From the NCBI GenBank assembly GCA_051001455.1, contig JBPCNH010000011.1, positions 1 to 64,000 on the forward strand: 64,000 nucleotides of DNA. Direction: 5' to 3'. This DNA comes from JBPCNH01 sp051001455 (lineage in GTDB: Bacteria > Actinomycetota > CADDZG01 > WHSQ01). Shown here piece after piece: positions 41,872 to 50,528 of this stretch. Position numbers and translations under genes: made by a program. Positions within the stretch are counted from its first letter, which is position 1, and each line of letters starts with the position of its first letter. Below the pieces are notes generated by a model. That model was not told the origin of the DNA. It saw only the letters and a list, made by a program, of their open reading frames with translations, and did not search any database.

Positions 41872-43225
41872 GTTCGACGTGATCGTGATCGGGATGGGCG
41901 TAGGCGGCGAAGAAGTGGCCGGAACGCTGGCCGAAGCAGGTCTGGATGTGCTTGCGGTCGAGAAGAATCTAGTCGGCGGCGAATGTCCTTACTGGGGATG
42001 TATCCCCAGCAAGATGATGGTGCGAGCGGCCGGCGCCTTGGCGGAGACTTTTCGCGTCGGCAAGCTTGCAGGTGAGGCACACGCGCATCCTGATTACTCG
42101 CCCGTCGCTACCAGGATCCGCGATGAGGCCACCGACGACTGGAACGACAAGGTCGCGGTCGATCGTTTCGAGGGCAAGGGCGGGACCCTCCTCAGGGGCA
42201 CGGCTCGTTTCGTCGGTCCGCGCGAGGTCGAGGTGGATGGCGATCGGTACACCGCCCGTCGAGGCGTCGTGATAGCTACAGGTGGCAGCCCTGCCGTTCC
42301 GCCTGTCGAAGGTCTGCAGGACGTTGAGTTTTGGACGAATCACGAGGCCATCGAGGCGAAGGAAGTGCCGGAGTCTCTGATCGTTCTTGGCGGAGGACCT
42401 ATCGGTCTCGAGATCGGGCAGTCGTTCAGCCGATTCGGGACGACCGTGGCCGTTGTCGAGATGGCCGAACGCATCCTTCCTCTAGAGGAACCAGAGAACG
42501 CTCTTGCTTTGCAGGAAGCACTGAGCGACGACGGGATCGAGGTCCACACGGGAGTTTCCGCCGCCACCGTCAAGAGGGCCGCGGACGGCATCGCCGTAGA
42601 GCTGAGCGACGGGACGGTTCTCGAGGCCGAACGGTTGCTGGTTGCGACCGGACGCAGATTGAACCTCCCCGATCTCGGGCTTGAGGCGACCGGCCTGGAT
42701 CCGAAGGCACGCTCGATCCCCGTGGACGAACATCTGCGCGCCGCAGACGGCGTCTGGGCCGTCGGGGACATCACGGGCGAAGGCGCTTTCACTCATGTCG
42801 CGGTATATCAAGGGCGAATCGCGGCAGCCGACATCCTCGGCCGGTCTCATGAGCCTGCCGACTACTCCGCCGTTCCTCGGGTCACCTTCACAGATCCAGA
42901 AGTTGCAAGCGTGGGCCTTTCTGAGGACCAGGCGGAGGAGAAGGGTCTCAAGGTCCGTGTCGGTCTAGCTAAAACCGCGTCATCTGCACGCGGATGGATA
43001 CACGGGCCTGGAGCAGAGCATGGAGTGATCAAGCTCGTCGCGGACGCCGACCGAGGCACGCTAGTCGGTGCATCGATCATGTCCCCGGTGGCAGGCGAGC
43101 TGATCGGATTCGTGGCTTTGGCCATCAAGGAACAGACCCCGATAACCCGCTTGAGAGAAGTGATCTATCCCTATCCAACGTTTGTCCGGGGCGTCGAAGA
43201 CGCCTTGAAAGATCTAGACCTATAG
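41861..43225 (+). CDS. FAD/NAD(P)-dependent disulfide oxidoreductase (class I)
   Basis: A 454-residue flavoprotein of the dihydrolipoamide dehydrogenase/mercuric reductase group. Features are the FAD motif VIGMGVGGEEVAGTLAE, the redox pair in GGECPYWGCIPSKMM, the NAD motif VLGGGPIGLEIGQSFSRFG, the second FAD motif WAVGDITGEGAFTHVA and a C-terminal dimerisation domain (VPRVTFTDPEVASVGLSE). The usual C-terminal His-Glu (HPTE-like) pair is not evident: the sequence ends in REVIYPYPTFVRGVEDAL, as in several lineage-specific homologues. It is likely a disulfide or quinone reductase. GGAGG precedes the ATG at 41861. Confidence 0.92.
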   Translation: MTREFDVIVIGMGVGGEEVAGTLAEAGLDVLAVEKNLVGGECPYWGCIPSKMMVRAAGALAETFRVGKLAGEAHAHPDYSPVATRIRDEATDDWNDKVAVDRFEGKGGTLLRGTARFVGPREVEVDGDRYTARRGVVIATGGSPAVPPVEGLQDVEFWTNHEAIEAKEVPESLIVLGGGPIGLEIGQSFSRFGTTVAVVEMAERILPLEEPENALALQEALSDDGIEVHTGVSAATVKRAADGIAVELSDGTVLEAERLLVATGRRLNLPDLGLEATGLDPKARSIPVDEHLRAADGVWAVGDITGEGAFTHVAVYQGRIAAADILGRSHEPADYSAVPRVTFTDPEVASVGLSEDQAEEKGLKVRVGLAKTASSARGWIHGPGAEHGVIKLVADADRGTLVGASIMSPVAGELIGFVALAIKEQTPITRLREVIYPYPTFVRGVEDALKDLDL

Positions 43226-43235
43226 GAGGTCGGCA

Positions 43236-43544
43236 ATGTCGATGCGTGCAAGCTGGAAAGGACAGGTCATCGCAGAAAGTGATGACATCGTCCGGGTTGA
43301 GGGGAATGCCTATTTCCCACAAGAGTCTCTGAACGACCGATTCTTCGCGGATACCGATCATCATTCGATCTGTCCGTGGAAGGGGAGGGCGAGCTACCTC
43401 GATGTGGTGGTGGACGGCGAGCGAAATGAGAAAGCAGCGTGGTACTACCCGAAACCGTTTCCGTTGGCGCGCCGCATCAAAGGGCGCGTGGCTTTCTGGA
43501 ACGGCGTAAAGATCGAGGAAGTGGATGTAAAGCGAGCCGGCTGA
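43236..43544 (+). CDS. DUF427 domain-containing protein
   Basis: A 102-residue protein covering a full DUF427 domain: WKGQVIAESDDIVRVEGNAYFP, HHSICPWKGRASYLDVVVDG, and AAWYYPKPFPLARRIKGRVAFWNGVKIE. The C-P-W-K-G motif is the family hallmark. Function unknown. The gene follows the flavoprotein gene by ten bases and AGGAGG lies just upstream of its ATG. A second, broken DUF427 gene lies at 44724-44915. Confidence 0.9.
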   Translation: MSMRASWKGQVIAESDDIVRVEGNAYFPQESLNDRFFADTDHHSICPWKGRASYLDVVVDGERNEKAAWYYPKPFPLARRIKGRVAFWNGVKIEEVDVKRAG

Positions 43545-43874
43545 TCAGCCCGGCGCTTCGATCTCCGCGTCCAGTGCTTCTCTAAGTTGTTCTAGCGAAG
43601 GTGATCCTGCCGTGCGACCCTCGATCCTGTAGACCCGGCAGGAAAGGCCCACGGGGGTAGATCCGTCTGCGAAAGGGTCGCGCCCGTTGATGAGGATGGT
43701 CGGAGAACCCCGGAACCCCGCCGCCTCGGCTTCCTCGCTAGAGGTGATCTTGCGATACGAGATGTCGGGTCCCGGCAAAGTTCGCCCGGCGACGGCTAAT
43801 TGAAGTAGCCGGTCCGCCTCTTCCCAGTTCGGGCAATCATCGAAATACAGAAGCTCGATCCGTGTCACGGGCAT
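43545..43874 (-). CDS. Small thioredoxin-fold protein (CPxW type)
   Basis: A 109-residue protein beginning MPVTRIELLYFDDCPNWEEA, in which Cys-Pro-Asn-Trp stands at the usual thioredoxin active-site place but with a single Cys. A FRGSPTILINGRDPF segment supplies the cis-Pro strand, and further Cys are in LSCRVYR. The ATG at 43874 has GAGGAG upstream and replaces a longer start at 43991. Family members occur near mercury-resistance and redox genes. It abuts the convergent DUF427 gene end to end. Confidence 0.78.
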   Translation of the reverse strand: MPVTRIELLYFDDCPNWEEADRLLQLAVAGRTLPGPDISYRKITSSEEAEAAGFRGSPTILINGRDPFADGSTPVGLSCRVYRIEGRTAGSPSLEQLREALDAEIEAPG

Positions 43875-44053
43875 GCGGCTCTCCTCGTCGTCGATCGTCT
43901 CCTTGCTCAAACCCCTCGACCGAGAACGCCTGCATAGCTGTGTCAGGAGGATGACATTCTTCGCTACGACGCGCCGTGATGAGGGAATCATCGAGTGATG
44001 AGTGCGTCCCTCTGACTACGAAGCGGATAAGCGGCGAGCTAGGAGGTCGTGTC

Positions 44054-44635
44054 ATGCAACAGTCACGAGCATCGACTGATGATCAACATGCGTTGAAAGA
44101 TGTTGTGCGGTTAGGTGCTGTTTGGGGTGTGATCGGCGCGCTGGTGATGGCCATGTACGCCATGGTCGCCGCCGGGACGTATCAAGGAACTGGATTCTTC
44201 ACCCCGACGTATCACATCGCGTCGGCGGTCATAGAGCCCGGCCCGATGGAACAGTCCATGCAGCACGCTATGCGCAACGACAACTTCTTCTTCGACTTCG
44301 GACCGGCGATGACTGGGATGATGGTTCACCTCGCGGTTGGTATCGGGTACGGGATCATCTTCGCTCTGGGGGCACATGCCTTGCGCCTTAGAGGAGCGGT
44401 CTCGCTTCTGGCGGGGATGACTTACGGAGTTGTCGTCATGCTTTTCAGTGCGTTCGTCGGACTGCCTCTCGCAGCATCCATCTTCGGCGGCGGCGATCCG
44501 ATCTCGACGATGCCGGCCATGGTCGGTTGGACGACGTTCACGATCGAGCACCTCATGTTCGGCGGTGTGCTGGGGATAGGGCATTGGCTCGCGCATCGGG
44601 AAGGAGTGGAGGGCCGGGTCCCCCAAGTCGCCTAG
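44054..44635 (+). CDS. Four-helix membrane protein
   Basis: A 193-residue integral membrane protein with helices near residues 20-42, 80-105, 110-140 and 155-180. Short motifs are PTYHIASAVIEPGPMEQ, GPAMTGMMVHLAVGIGYGII and AMVGWTTFTIEHLMFGGVLG. A similar architecture occurs in the protein at 48087-48563. AGGAGG at 44041-44046 supports the ATG at 44054. Function unknown. A strong terminator-like hairpin follows. Confidence 0.65.
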   Translation: MQQSRASTDDQHALKDVVRLGAVWGVIGALVMAMYAMVAAGTYQGTGFFTPTYHIASAVIEPGPMEQSMQHAMRNDNFFFDFGPAMTGMMVHLAVGIGYGIIFALGAHALRLRGAVSLLAGMTYGVVVMLFSAFVGLPLAASIFGGGDPISTMPAMVGWTTFTIEHLMFGGVLGIGHWLAHREGVEGRVPQVA

Positions 44636-44651
44636 CAGCTTCCCCCCGCCG

Positions 44652-44685
44652 GGAGGAACCGCCTTCGAGAGGAGGCGGTTCCTCC
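44652..44685 (+). terminator. Strong hairpin, probable terminator
   Basis: A perfect 13-bp inverted repeat (GGAGGAACCGCCT, 8-base loop, AGGCGGTTCCTCC) lies 17 bases after the stop codon of the membrane-protein gene. It is followed by TGTGTTTCGG, which is only moderately T-rich. The size and GC content make it a probable transcription terminator. Confidence 0.75.
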
Positions 44686-44723
44686 TGTGTTTCGGGTCGT
44701 AAACCCAGGGAAGGAGCGAGGGA

Positions 44724-44915
44724 TGAGCCTCTCCAAAGGAACAGGGCCGTTCGGCGAGGACCGGACGAATGTGGGTGACTACCGCATCGAGTCGCCCAAG
44801 CACATTTTGCACCTCGATCCGTCCCCGAAGCGCGTGCGCGGGTCCTTCGCGGGGCAGGCCATAGTAGATAGCACGGACGCGGTGCTCCTGCATGAGACGG
44901 GACACTTGCCCGTTG
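44724..44915 (+). pseudogene. DUF427-like 5' fragment
   Basis: An ATG at 44724 with AAGGAGCGAGGG upstream starts 64 sensible residues: SLSKGTGPFGEDRTNVGDYR, LHLDPSPKRVRGSFAGQ, then IVDSTDAVLLHETGHLPV. This is the first domain strand pattern of DUF427 proteins (PSP-x-RVR, G-x-x-VADS, LLHE-GHLPV). After residue 64 the frame turns into Arg-rich nonsense exactly where a methyltransferase fragment on the opposite strand ends. The rest of the domain, including the W-K-G motif, is missing. Confidence 0.65.
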
Positions 44916-45106
44916 CTCCCCGTCTCCGACCACTGCCGGTCCGCAGGTCGCAGCATCGGTCACCGCGCTCGGAGACAGGTCGATGCCAACAGGCCGCAGG
45001 CCGAAGTCTTGTATGACGCGCAGGGCCGGTCCGTGATTACAGCTGACGTCGAGGACCGTGTCGTCGGGCGCCGCGCCGCGGACGAGTTGCCTATATCGTC
45101 CCCGAC
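44914..45106 (-). pseudogene. Class I methyltransferase internal fragment
   Basis: On the minus strand one frame encodes RYRQLVRGAAPDDTVLDVSC, NHGPALRVIQDFGLRPVGID and LSPSAV with VVGDGE at its end, the SAM-binding opening of a Rossmann methyltransferase (usually VLDVGCGHG, here VSCNHG). No start codon with a ribosome-binding site and no remaining C-terminal half are present. It ends at the same point where the DUF427 fragment ends on the other strand, which points to a deletion or inversion joining the two. Confidence 0.6.
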
Positions 45107-45197
45107 GATGATGACGCGCGGCGTCTCGCGGACTCTTTCATGACGCTGGGGGAATTCTTGACCTCGCGGGAATCCGGAGCGCGATGTACCTGATGTA

Positions 45198-45323
45198 GTG
45201 ACGACGCCATATCCTCGCTGGCGCCTTGCCTTCGGAGCTGCCATCGCTGCGGCGATCGCCATGTTAGTGAGACACCGCAGTCGTGAAGGAGAAAAGCACC
45301 AGGAGACGGAGGGTGATCTATGA
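45198..45323 (+). CDS. Small basic membrane protein (41 residues)
   Basis: GTG at 45198 starts a 41-residue product, VTTPYPRWRLAFGAAIAAAI then AMLVRHRSREGEKHQETEGDL, with one short hydrophobic helix flanked by basic residues. Its TGA overlaps the ATG of the next gene (ATGA at 45320-45323), suggesting translational coupling. No clear ribosome-binding site is seen before the GTG, so the gene is uncertain. Confidence 0.45.
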   Translation: MTTPYPRWRLAFGAAIAAAIAMLVRHRSREGEKHQETEGDL

Positions 45324-45772
45324 ATAACCTAGGGAATCTCGCTGGATCGATCGGGAAAGGCCTGCTCGCCGGAGCTTTCGGGACACTCGTCATGACGGCA
45401 TCCAGCACGATCGAGATGAAGCTCCGCGGACGGGAGGGGAGCTCTGCCCCAGCGGACGCTGCTGAGAAAGTCCTCGGAGTGGAGCCGACCGGCGAGGACG
45501 AGAAGGAACGATTCTCGAACCTCGTCCACTTCGGTTACGGCGCCGGTTGGGGTGCGGCGCGTGGCGTTATCGGATACGCAGGCGTACGAGGCCCCGCCGC
45601 CGCGGGCGCTCATCTCGCGGCGGTGTGGGGTTCAGAGCTAGTGATGCTTCCAGCTCTGGATGTAGCTCCTCCGGCGACGAAGTGGGGGGCGAAAGAGGTC
45701 GGCATCGACTGGTTCCATCACGCGGTCTATGCAGCGGCGACGTCGATGGCCTACGAGTGGCTCGACCGCTGA
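45320..45772 (+). CDS. Membrane-associated hypothetical protein
   Basis: A 150-residue protein with three or four hydrophobic, Gly/Ala-rich segments: GKGLLAGAFGTLVMTASSTI, FGYGAGWGAARGVIGYAGVR, and HLAAVWGSELVMLPALDV. A HAVYAAATSMAYEWL end completes it. The pattern resembles DUF1440-like membrane proteins. It overlaps the VKOR-like gene (TGATG). Function unknown. Confidence 0.65.
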   Translation: MNNLGNLAGSIGKGLLAGAFGTLVMTASSTIEMKLRGREGSSAPADAAEKVLGVEPTGEDEKERFSNLVHFGYGAGWGAARGVIGYAGVRGPAAAGAHLAAVWGSELVMLPALDVAPPATKWGAKEVGIDWFHHAVYAAATSMAYEWLDR

Positions 45773-46332
45773 TGTTCCGGGAGTCCACCCCAGAGGCAGC
45801 TGAGTTAAGCCGATACCTGCGAGAAGGATCTGATGACTTCGTCAGTGCTCGCCGGCGCATAACGGCGCTGTACCTCGGAGGAACGGCTGCACTTGGGGTC
45901 GTGGCTTTGTACCAAACAGGATTGATAAAAAGCGTGCCTGAGCCACCGTTGCCGTTCTTGGATGCAGATCGAGTTGATGCATCCGGCGAGGCTTACGCGA
46001 CCCTCAACATGCCGGACGCGGTCTTGGGGATGTTGAGCTATGCCGCCACGTTGGTCCTCGTGACGGCCGGTGGGCGGGAGCGGGCCAAAACTAAACCGTG
46101 GCTACCGGTCGTTGCCGCTGCGAAGGTGATGTTGGACGCCGCTTCTGGTGCCGTACTTACTGCAGAGCAGGCGGCGAAGCATCGCGCCTTCTGTTCGTGG
46201 TGTTTAGCGGCTGCTGTCACCTCCTTCTTGTCGGTGCCTGCGATCCTGCCTGAGGCCGGCGCCGCGGCGCGAAACATCTTCGCGGATGGTTCAACCTGGT
46301 TCAGGTCCAGACGAGGTCGCGGCGGGAAGTGA
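45772..46332 (+). CDS. VKOR-like membrane protein
   Basis: A 186-residue protein with four predicted helices. The CxxC pair in HRAFCSWCLAAAVTSFLSVPAI sits at the start of a helix, exactly as in vitamin K epoxide reductase family proteins, which reoxidise disulfide-forming partners by passing electrons to quinone. The loop Cys pair common to VKOR is not evident, so this may be a short variant or distant relative. It overlaps the previous gene at TGATG and the GH15 gene at GTGA, forming a coupled run. Confidence 0.7.
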   Translation: MFRESTPEAAELSRYLREGSDDFVSARRRITALYLGGTAALGVVALYQTGLIKSVPEPPLPFLDADRVDASGEAYATLNMPDAVLGMLSYAATLVLVTAGGRERAKTKPWLPVVAAAKVMLDAASGAVLTAEQAAKHRAFCSWCLAAAVTSFLSVPAILPEAGAAARNIFADGSTWFRSRRGRGGK

Positions 46333-48092
46333 CTCAGCGACCTATCGAGGACTATGCGCTGATAGGCGACACTCGAACGGCCGCTTTGTGCTCATCGGTC
46401 GGGTCGATCGACTGGATGGCCGTCCCGCGCTTCGATTCGAAGCCGATCTTCTCGCGCTTGGTCGACGAGGAGGGAGGGCATTTCACCGTCTGCCCTATGG
46501 GCGACTTCCAGACGTCTCGTTCGTACTCCACAGGATCGGCCGTCCTTGAAACACGATGGCGCACCTCGGGGGGTTCGATCTCCTTACGCGAGGGCATGGT
46601 CGTGCGCGCGAGTGGAGACCTTCTGCCACAGACGTTGTTAGTTCGCCATGTGAGCTGCGACAGCGGAAAGGTCCCTCTGCGGATCCTCTATTCCCCGGTT
46701 CACGGCTTCGAGCGCCGTAAGCCCAAGCTCGGCCGCCGTGGGGCTGCGGTCGTTTGCTCGTGGGACGCGCTGGCGGTCTCGTTAGCGTGCGACAGAGATA
46801 TCGAGGTGACGCCCGGGAGCGAAGTCATCCACACGCTCTCGCGCGGCGAAGAGCTGACGCTCATCCTGACCGTCGCAGATCGAGCACCTCTGATATCCGT
46901 CACGCCGGAGCGGGGAAACGAGCTCCTGGACGAGACCGAGTCGTGGTGGCGGCAGTGGAGCAGCTCTCTCGAGCTTCCCGACGAGACGCACGATGCGATG
47001 CTCCGCAGCTTCATCACTCTCCGGCTGCTCACGTATTCGCCGACGGCTGCGCCGGTTGCGGCACCTACGACCTCACTACCCGAGTCGATCGGGGGGAGCG
47101 ACAACTGGGATTATCGCTTTTCATGGCCACGCGATGCCGCTATCGGTCTTGCTGCCTTCCTCGCGGTCGGGAGAACGGAAGAAGCGCACGCGTTCATGCA
47201 CTGGCTCCTTAATGCGGCGCGGATTTCGCGACCGCGTATCAACGTCCTCTATGACATCTATGGAAGGACGACAGGGGATGAAACCGAAGCAGACGTCAGC
47301 GGATATCGCGGCAGCCGCCCCGTCCGCATCGGGAACGCCGCGGCTACGCAGCATCAGCTCGACGTCTACGGGTGGGTGTTGGACACGGGTTATCTGCTGG
47401 CGAAGGCGCAGGGGTCTCTGCACTCCGAGACCTGGCGCGCTCTTTCGTCTGCCGCAGACTTCGTGGCCGAACACTGGCAGGAGCCGGACTCGGGCATCTG
47501 GGAGAGGCGCGGCGCGCCGAGGCACTACGTGCACTCGAAACTGATGGGATGGCTGGCCTTGGACCGGGCGATCAAGACCGCCGAATCCCTGGACGTTCGC
47601 GACGGTCGGACGGAGAGATGGCAGAAGGAACGGGACCTCCTCGCAGATGAGGTACGAGAGCGTGGGTTCGATGAGGATCTTTGCTCGTACGTAGACAGTT
47701 ACGACAGCCACGAGTTGGACGCGGCCCTGTTGTTATTGCCCGTGCTCGAGTTCGATCCGCCCGACTCCGAACGGGTTCAAGGGACCATCCGAGCCATCCG
47801 TGATCAGCTCGAGGTGAGAGAGGGCTTGGTCTACCGCTTCTCTGATCGGATCGGTGAAGAAGGTGTTTTTCTGCCTTGTTGCTTCTGGCTCGTTCAGGCG
47901 CTGGCCCGGACCGGCAAGCACGATGAAGCTAAGGACATGTTCGATCGGCTCATGGAGCATGCCAACGATGTGGGTCTTTTTGCCGAGGAGCTCGACCCCG
48001 CGTCCGGCGCGCACCTAGGGAACTTCCCCCAGGCCTTCACCCACGCGGCCTTGATCCAGGCCGGGCTCGCCATTGGCGAGGCCCGATCATGA
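46329..48092 (+). CDS. Glycoside hydrolase family 15 protein (glucoamylase/trehalase-like)
   Basis: A 587-residue enzyme. Residues 1-220 form the N-terminal beta domain (IEDYALIGDTRTAALCSSVG, SIDWMAVPRFDS), followed by the catalytic barrel with GGSDNWDYRFSWPRDAAIGL, DSGIWERRGAPRHYVHSKLM (general acid Glu) and LFAEELDPASGAHLGNFPQA (general base Glu). The family cleaves alpha-glucosides from chain ends or trehalose; bacterial members with this N-terminus often act on trehalose. No signal peptide is present, so it works in the cytoplasm. Its start overlaps the VKOR-like gene by four bases. Confidence 0.92.
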   Translation: MTQRPIEDYALIGDTRTAALCSSVGSIDWMAVPRFDSKPIFSRLVDEEGGHFTVCPMGDFQTSRSYSTGSAVLETRWRTSGGSISLREGMVVRASGDLLPQTLLVRHVSCDSGKVPLRILYSPVHGFERRKPKLGRRGAAVVCSWDALAVSLACDRDIEVTPGSEVIHTLSRGEELTLILTVADRAPLISVTPERGNELLDETESWWRQWSSSLELPDETHDAMLRSFITLRLLTYSPTAAPVAAPTTSLPESIGGSDNWDYRFSWPRDAAIGLAAFLAVGRTEEAHAFMHWLLNAARISRPRINVLYDIYGRTTGDETEADVSGYRGSRPVRIGNAAATQHQLDVYGWVLDTGYLLAKAQGSLHSETWRALSSAADFVAEHWQEPDSGIWERRGAPRHYVHSKLMGWLALDRAIKTAESLDVRDGRTERWQKERDLLADEVRERGFDEDLCSYVDSYDSHELDAALLLLPVLEFDPPDSERVQGTIRAIRDQLEVREGLVYRFSDRIGEEGVFLPCCFWLVQALARTGKHDEAKDMFDRLMEHANDVGLFAEELDPASGAHLGNFPQAFTHAALIQAGLAIGEARS

Positions 48093-48563
48093 CGGTTGAA
48101 GGAATATCCCGAGCAGAGCGCCGTAGATGATGTGGGCTAGCAGAGTGATCGCCGGCACTCTCGTACCGTAGTTCAGCCCCAAGAGCCCCGGCGGCTCTAG
48201 GGTGTGGTCGAGAGCAGTGCCCGTACGCTCAGATGCCATCCGTGGGTGCGCCGCCGGCATGACCGGCATCACGATCGTGAGCACCGCGGCGCCGTGGAAG
48301 GCGCCGAATAACGCCCCCAGCCACCACACGGCGTTGTCGAGAGCCGCGAATGCAGCCGCGTATAGGAGAGCGAACATGTAACCGTTGGCGACATGAACAA
48401 CGAAACCGATCAGGCGAGCTCGATCCGGATCTCCTACGAACATGGTGCCCAGCATCATCGGCACGTCCATGCGGGACCAACCGGCCATCTGCGCGGTCGC
48501 CATGATGCTCGTCAATGCGATCGTCGCTCCGAAGCCGAAGATCGCCCACCCGCTCCAGTCCAT
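48087..48563 (-). CDS. Four-helix membrane protein
   Basis: A 158-residue protein with helices at about residues 7-27, 50-80, 85-105 and 135-155. Motifs are DWSGWAIFGFGATIALTSIM, LIGFVVHVANGYMFALLYAA and LLAHIIYGALLGIF. It shares the H-x-AxGxxY layout with the protein at 44054-44635, so the two may be distant relatives. ATG at 48563 is chosen because the sequence upstream is Pro/Arg-rich. It converges with the GH15 gene by a six-base overlap. Function unknown. Confidence 0.65.
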   Translation of the reverse strand: MDWSGWAIFGFGATIALTSIMATAQMAGWSRMDVPMMLGTMFVGDPDRARLIGFVVHVANGYMFALLYAAAFAALDNAVWWLGALFGAFHGAAVLTIVMPVMPAAHPRMASERTGTALDHTLEPPGLLGLNYGTRVPAITLLAHIIYGALLGIFLQPS

Positions 48564-48873
48564 ATGTCTAAACCTACTCGCGCCGTCAGGCGGTGGGGTG
48601 GGGACCGGCCGCTCCGCGCGATACACCCACGAGCGGCAGTTCGACATCCATCGCCTTCTCCTTCGGCCCTCTGTGATCGCTCCCGACAGCAGGGTGGTTA
48701 GAAGCTATGAGGCGATGAACCTTAGCGAAGGTAAAGGGATTCTGTGGTTCCGGGCTGCTCGACTGCCCGACGACTGACATTGCCCCCGAGCGTCCTGGAT
48801 GCTGTCTAAGTGGGAGAAGGGTCTGGAGCCTGACATTCGCCTCTGAAGAGACTGCGGAGGAGCGTTCTTAGGT
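48564..48873. other. Intergenic region without recognised gene
   Basis: Between the membrane-protein gene and the DUF3179 gene I see no convincing reading frame, RNA or hairpin. The open frames here lack ribosome-binding sites and have protein compositions typical of non-coding frames. The promoters of the two divergent genes presumably lie here. Confidence 0.5.
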
Positions 48874-50079
48874 GTGATGGGACCGATGCCGTTAATCGCG
48901 ATAGTCGCTGCTGTGGCCGTGTTCACCTCGGCTTGTTCGAGTCCGTCGGCTCCTCCAGATTCGGACTCCGGTGCGGCGGCTCCCGCTGCGTCTCCGTCAG
49001 AAGACTTTTTCGAGAAGATCAAGAGGGTCAGCGGCGGGAATTGCACCCCGGGACGCAACGCCGCATCCCATCTCGCAGGTATCGGGTTCTTCTGCCTCCC
49101 GTTTGATGCCATCCCGGCGGTCGACGATCCATCCTTCGTGTCCGTTGCAGGGGCAGATTTCCTTCCCGACGTCGAACCTGTCGCCGCTCTCGAGGTAGAT
49201 GGAAGACATCGGGCCTATCCCCTCAGGATCTTGATCACGCACGAGATCGTCAACGACACCGTTGCCGGGCGCCCCGTTGTCGTGTCGTTCTGTCCACTGT
49301 GCAACAGCGCGACGGCGTTCGACAGACGCGTCGGCAACCGCACGCTCATCTTCGGTGTGTCCGGGCAGCTTCTCTCTGCGAACCTCGTGATGTTTGATCG
49401 TCAGACGATCAGTCTGTGGCAACAGGTCACCGGCAGGTCCTTCGCGGGGGACTTCAAGGGCCGGGAGCTCGATCGGCTCCCGGTGAGGATGGTCTCTTTC
49501 GGCGCGTGGAGGGAGGCTCATCCAGATGGCAAAGTGATGGAGGAACCCGCCGACGGATTCGACTATGGGCGTGACGCTTACGCCGGCTACGGGCGAGACG
49601 TTCTCTCTGAGAGTAAGTACTTCAGGGCGCCGCCCGAGTCCGGTAGCGGGACCCGTACAGATCCTCGTCTGCCGCCGAAGTGGCGCGTCATCGGCGTACA
49701 GGAAGGGAAGAGAGCGGTCGCTTTCCCGATGCCGGAAAGCGGTCGGCGCGCCGTGGCTCACGCGTTGTTGGACGGCACCCCTCTGGTTACCTTCTTCCAG
49801 AAGGATGGCGCCGAAACTTCAACCGCGCCGCGACTAGAAGATGGGAGGCGCGGTTGGTCCGGCGTCGTTTACCAGGCCGAACTTGATGGGCGCCGCTTAT
49901 CTTTTCGGACGGGAGGAGGCAGCTTCGTGGAGATCTCCACCGGGTCCCGCTTCGATTTCTTCGGTAGAGCTATCTCGGGTCCCATGAAAGGAGAGGAGCT
50001 TCGCCCCGTCGATCAGGTAACGGCCTTCTGGTTCTCGTGGGCCGACTCGTATCCCCGCACGAAAGTAGCTACATCGTGA
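48874..50079 (+). CDS. DUF3179 lipoprotein (paralogue)
   Basis: A 401-residue protein with a signal peptide ending in a lipobox (AVAVFTSACSS), so a lipid-anchored Cys is likely. The DUF3179 signature is IPAVDDPSFVSVAGADFLPD, YPLRILITHEIVNDTVAGRP, VVVSFCPLCNSATAFDRRVG, and GVSGQLLSANLVMFDRQTIS. It differs from the copy at 38023 in having an extra Cys pair (GGNCTPGRN and FFCLPFDA) and a lipid anchor in place of a transmembrane helix. A thioredoxin gene follows, just as the first copy goes with a TlpA gene. Confidence 0.9.
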   Translation: MMGPMPLIAIVAAVAVFTSACSSPSAPPDSDSGAAAPAASPSEDFFEKIKRVSGGNCTPGRNAASHLAGIGFFCLPFDAIPAVDDPSFVSVAGADFLPDVEPVAALEVDGRHRAYPLRILITHEIVNDTVAGRPVVVSFCPLCNSATAFDRRVGNRTLIFGVSGQLLSANLVMFDRQTISLWQQVTGRSFAGDFKGRELDRLPVRMVSFGAWREAHPDGKVMEEPADGFDYGRDAYAGYGRDVLSESKYFRAPPESGSGTRTDPRLPPKWRVIGVQEGKRAVAFPMPESGRRAVAHALLDGTPLVTFFQKDGAETSTAPRLEDGRRGWSGVVYQAELDGRRLSFRTGGGSFVEISTGSRFDFFGRAISGPMKGEELRPVDQVTAFWFSWADSYPRTKVATS

Positions 50080-50122
50080 ACCAACGGCTCGGAGGTTGTC
50101 AGACTAGATGCGAGGAGTGTTG

Positions 50123-50506
50123 ATGGAAGTCAGAAGTGTGACCAAGGAGGACTTCGTGAAAGAGGTTCTCAACAGCGATCTACCGGTCGTCGTGGACTTC
50201 CACGCGGATTGGTGCGGACCGTGCAAGCAGATCGCGCCGGCGATCCAAGCCTTGGCTGAGAAATGGGACGGGAAGGTCCGTTTCTTCAAGGTGGATATCG
50301 ATGCCGAGACGGAGATAGCGCGCGCCTACAACATCTCCTCCATCCCTGCGGTGTTGCGATTCGAGCAAGGGGAAGTCACCAACTGGAGCCTGGGGGCGAA
50401 GCCCGCCTATCTCCTCGAGAAAGAGATGCGACTCACGTCGCGCGGAGTGGAGGCCCAGGACGGAGAAGTACGTGGATTCCTCTCTCGGGTTCTCGGTCGA
50501 CCGTGA
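50123..50506 (+). CDS. trxA: Thioredoxin
   Basis: A 127-residue thioredoxin with the active site FHADWCGPCKQIAPA, the conserved DIDAETEIARAYNISSIPAVLRFEQGE cis-Pro strand and a C-terminal helical extension of about 20 residues not seen in classic thioredoxins. There is no signal peptide, so it is cytoplasmic. GAGGAG seven bases upstream supports the ATG at 50123 over that at 50108. It could supply electrons to MsrA, CcdA and the AhpD-like protein. Confidence 0.93.
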   Translation: MEVRSVTKEDFVKEVLNSDLPVVVDFHADWCGPCKQIAPAIQALAEKWDGKVRFFKVDIDAETEIARAYNISSIPAVLRFEQGEVTNWSLGAKPAYLLEKEMRLTSRGVEAQDGEVRGFLSRVLGRP

Positions 50507-50528
50507 TGGCTCCTTGAAGGGCGATCGC

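Noticed and set aside
43545..43874. Second possible selenoprotein among the thioredoxin-like genes
   Set aside because: The active-site region CPNW is encoded with TGC and no in-frame TGA; nothing suggests recoding.
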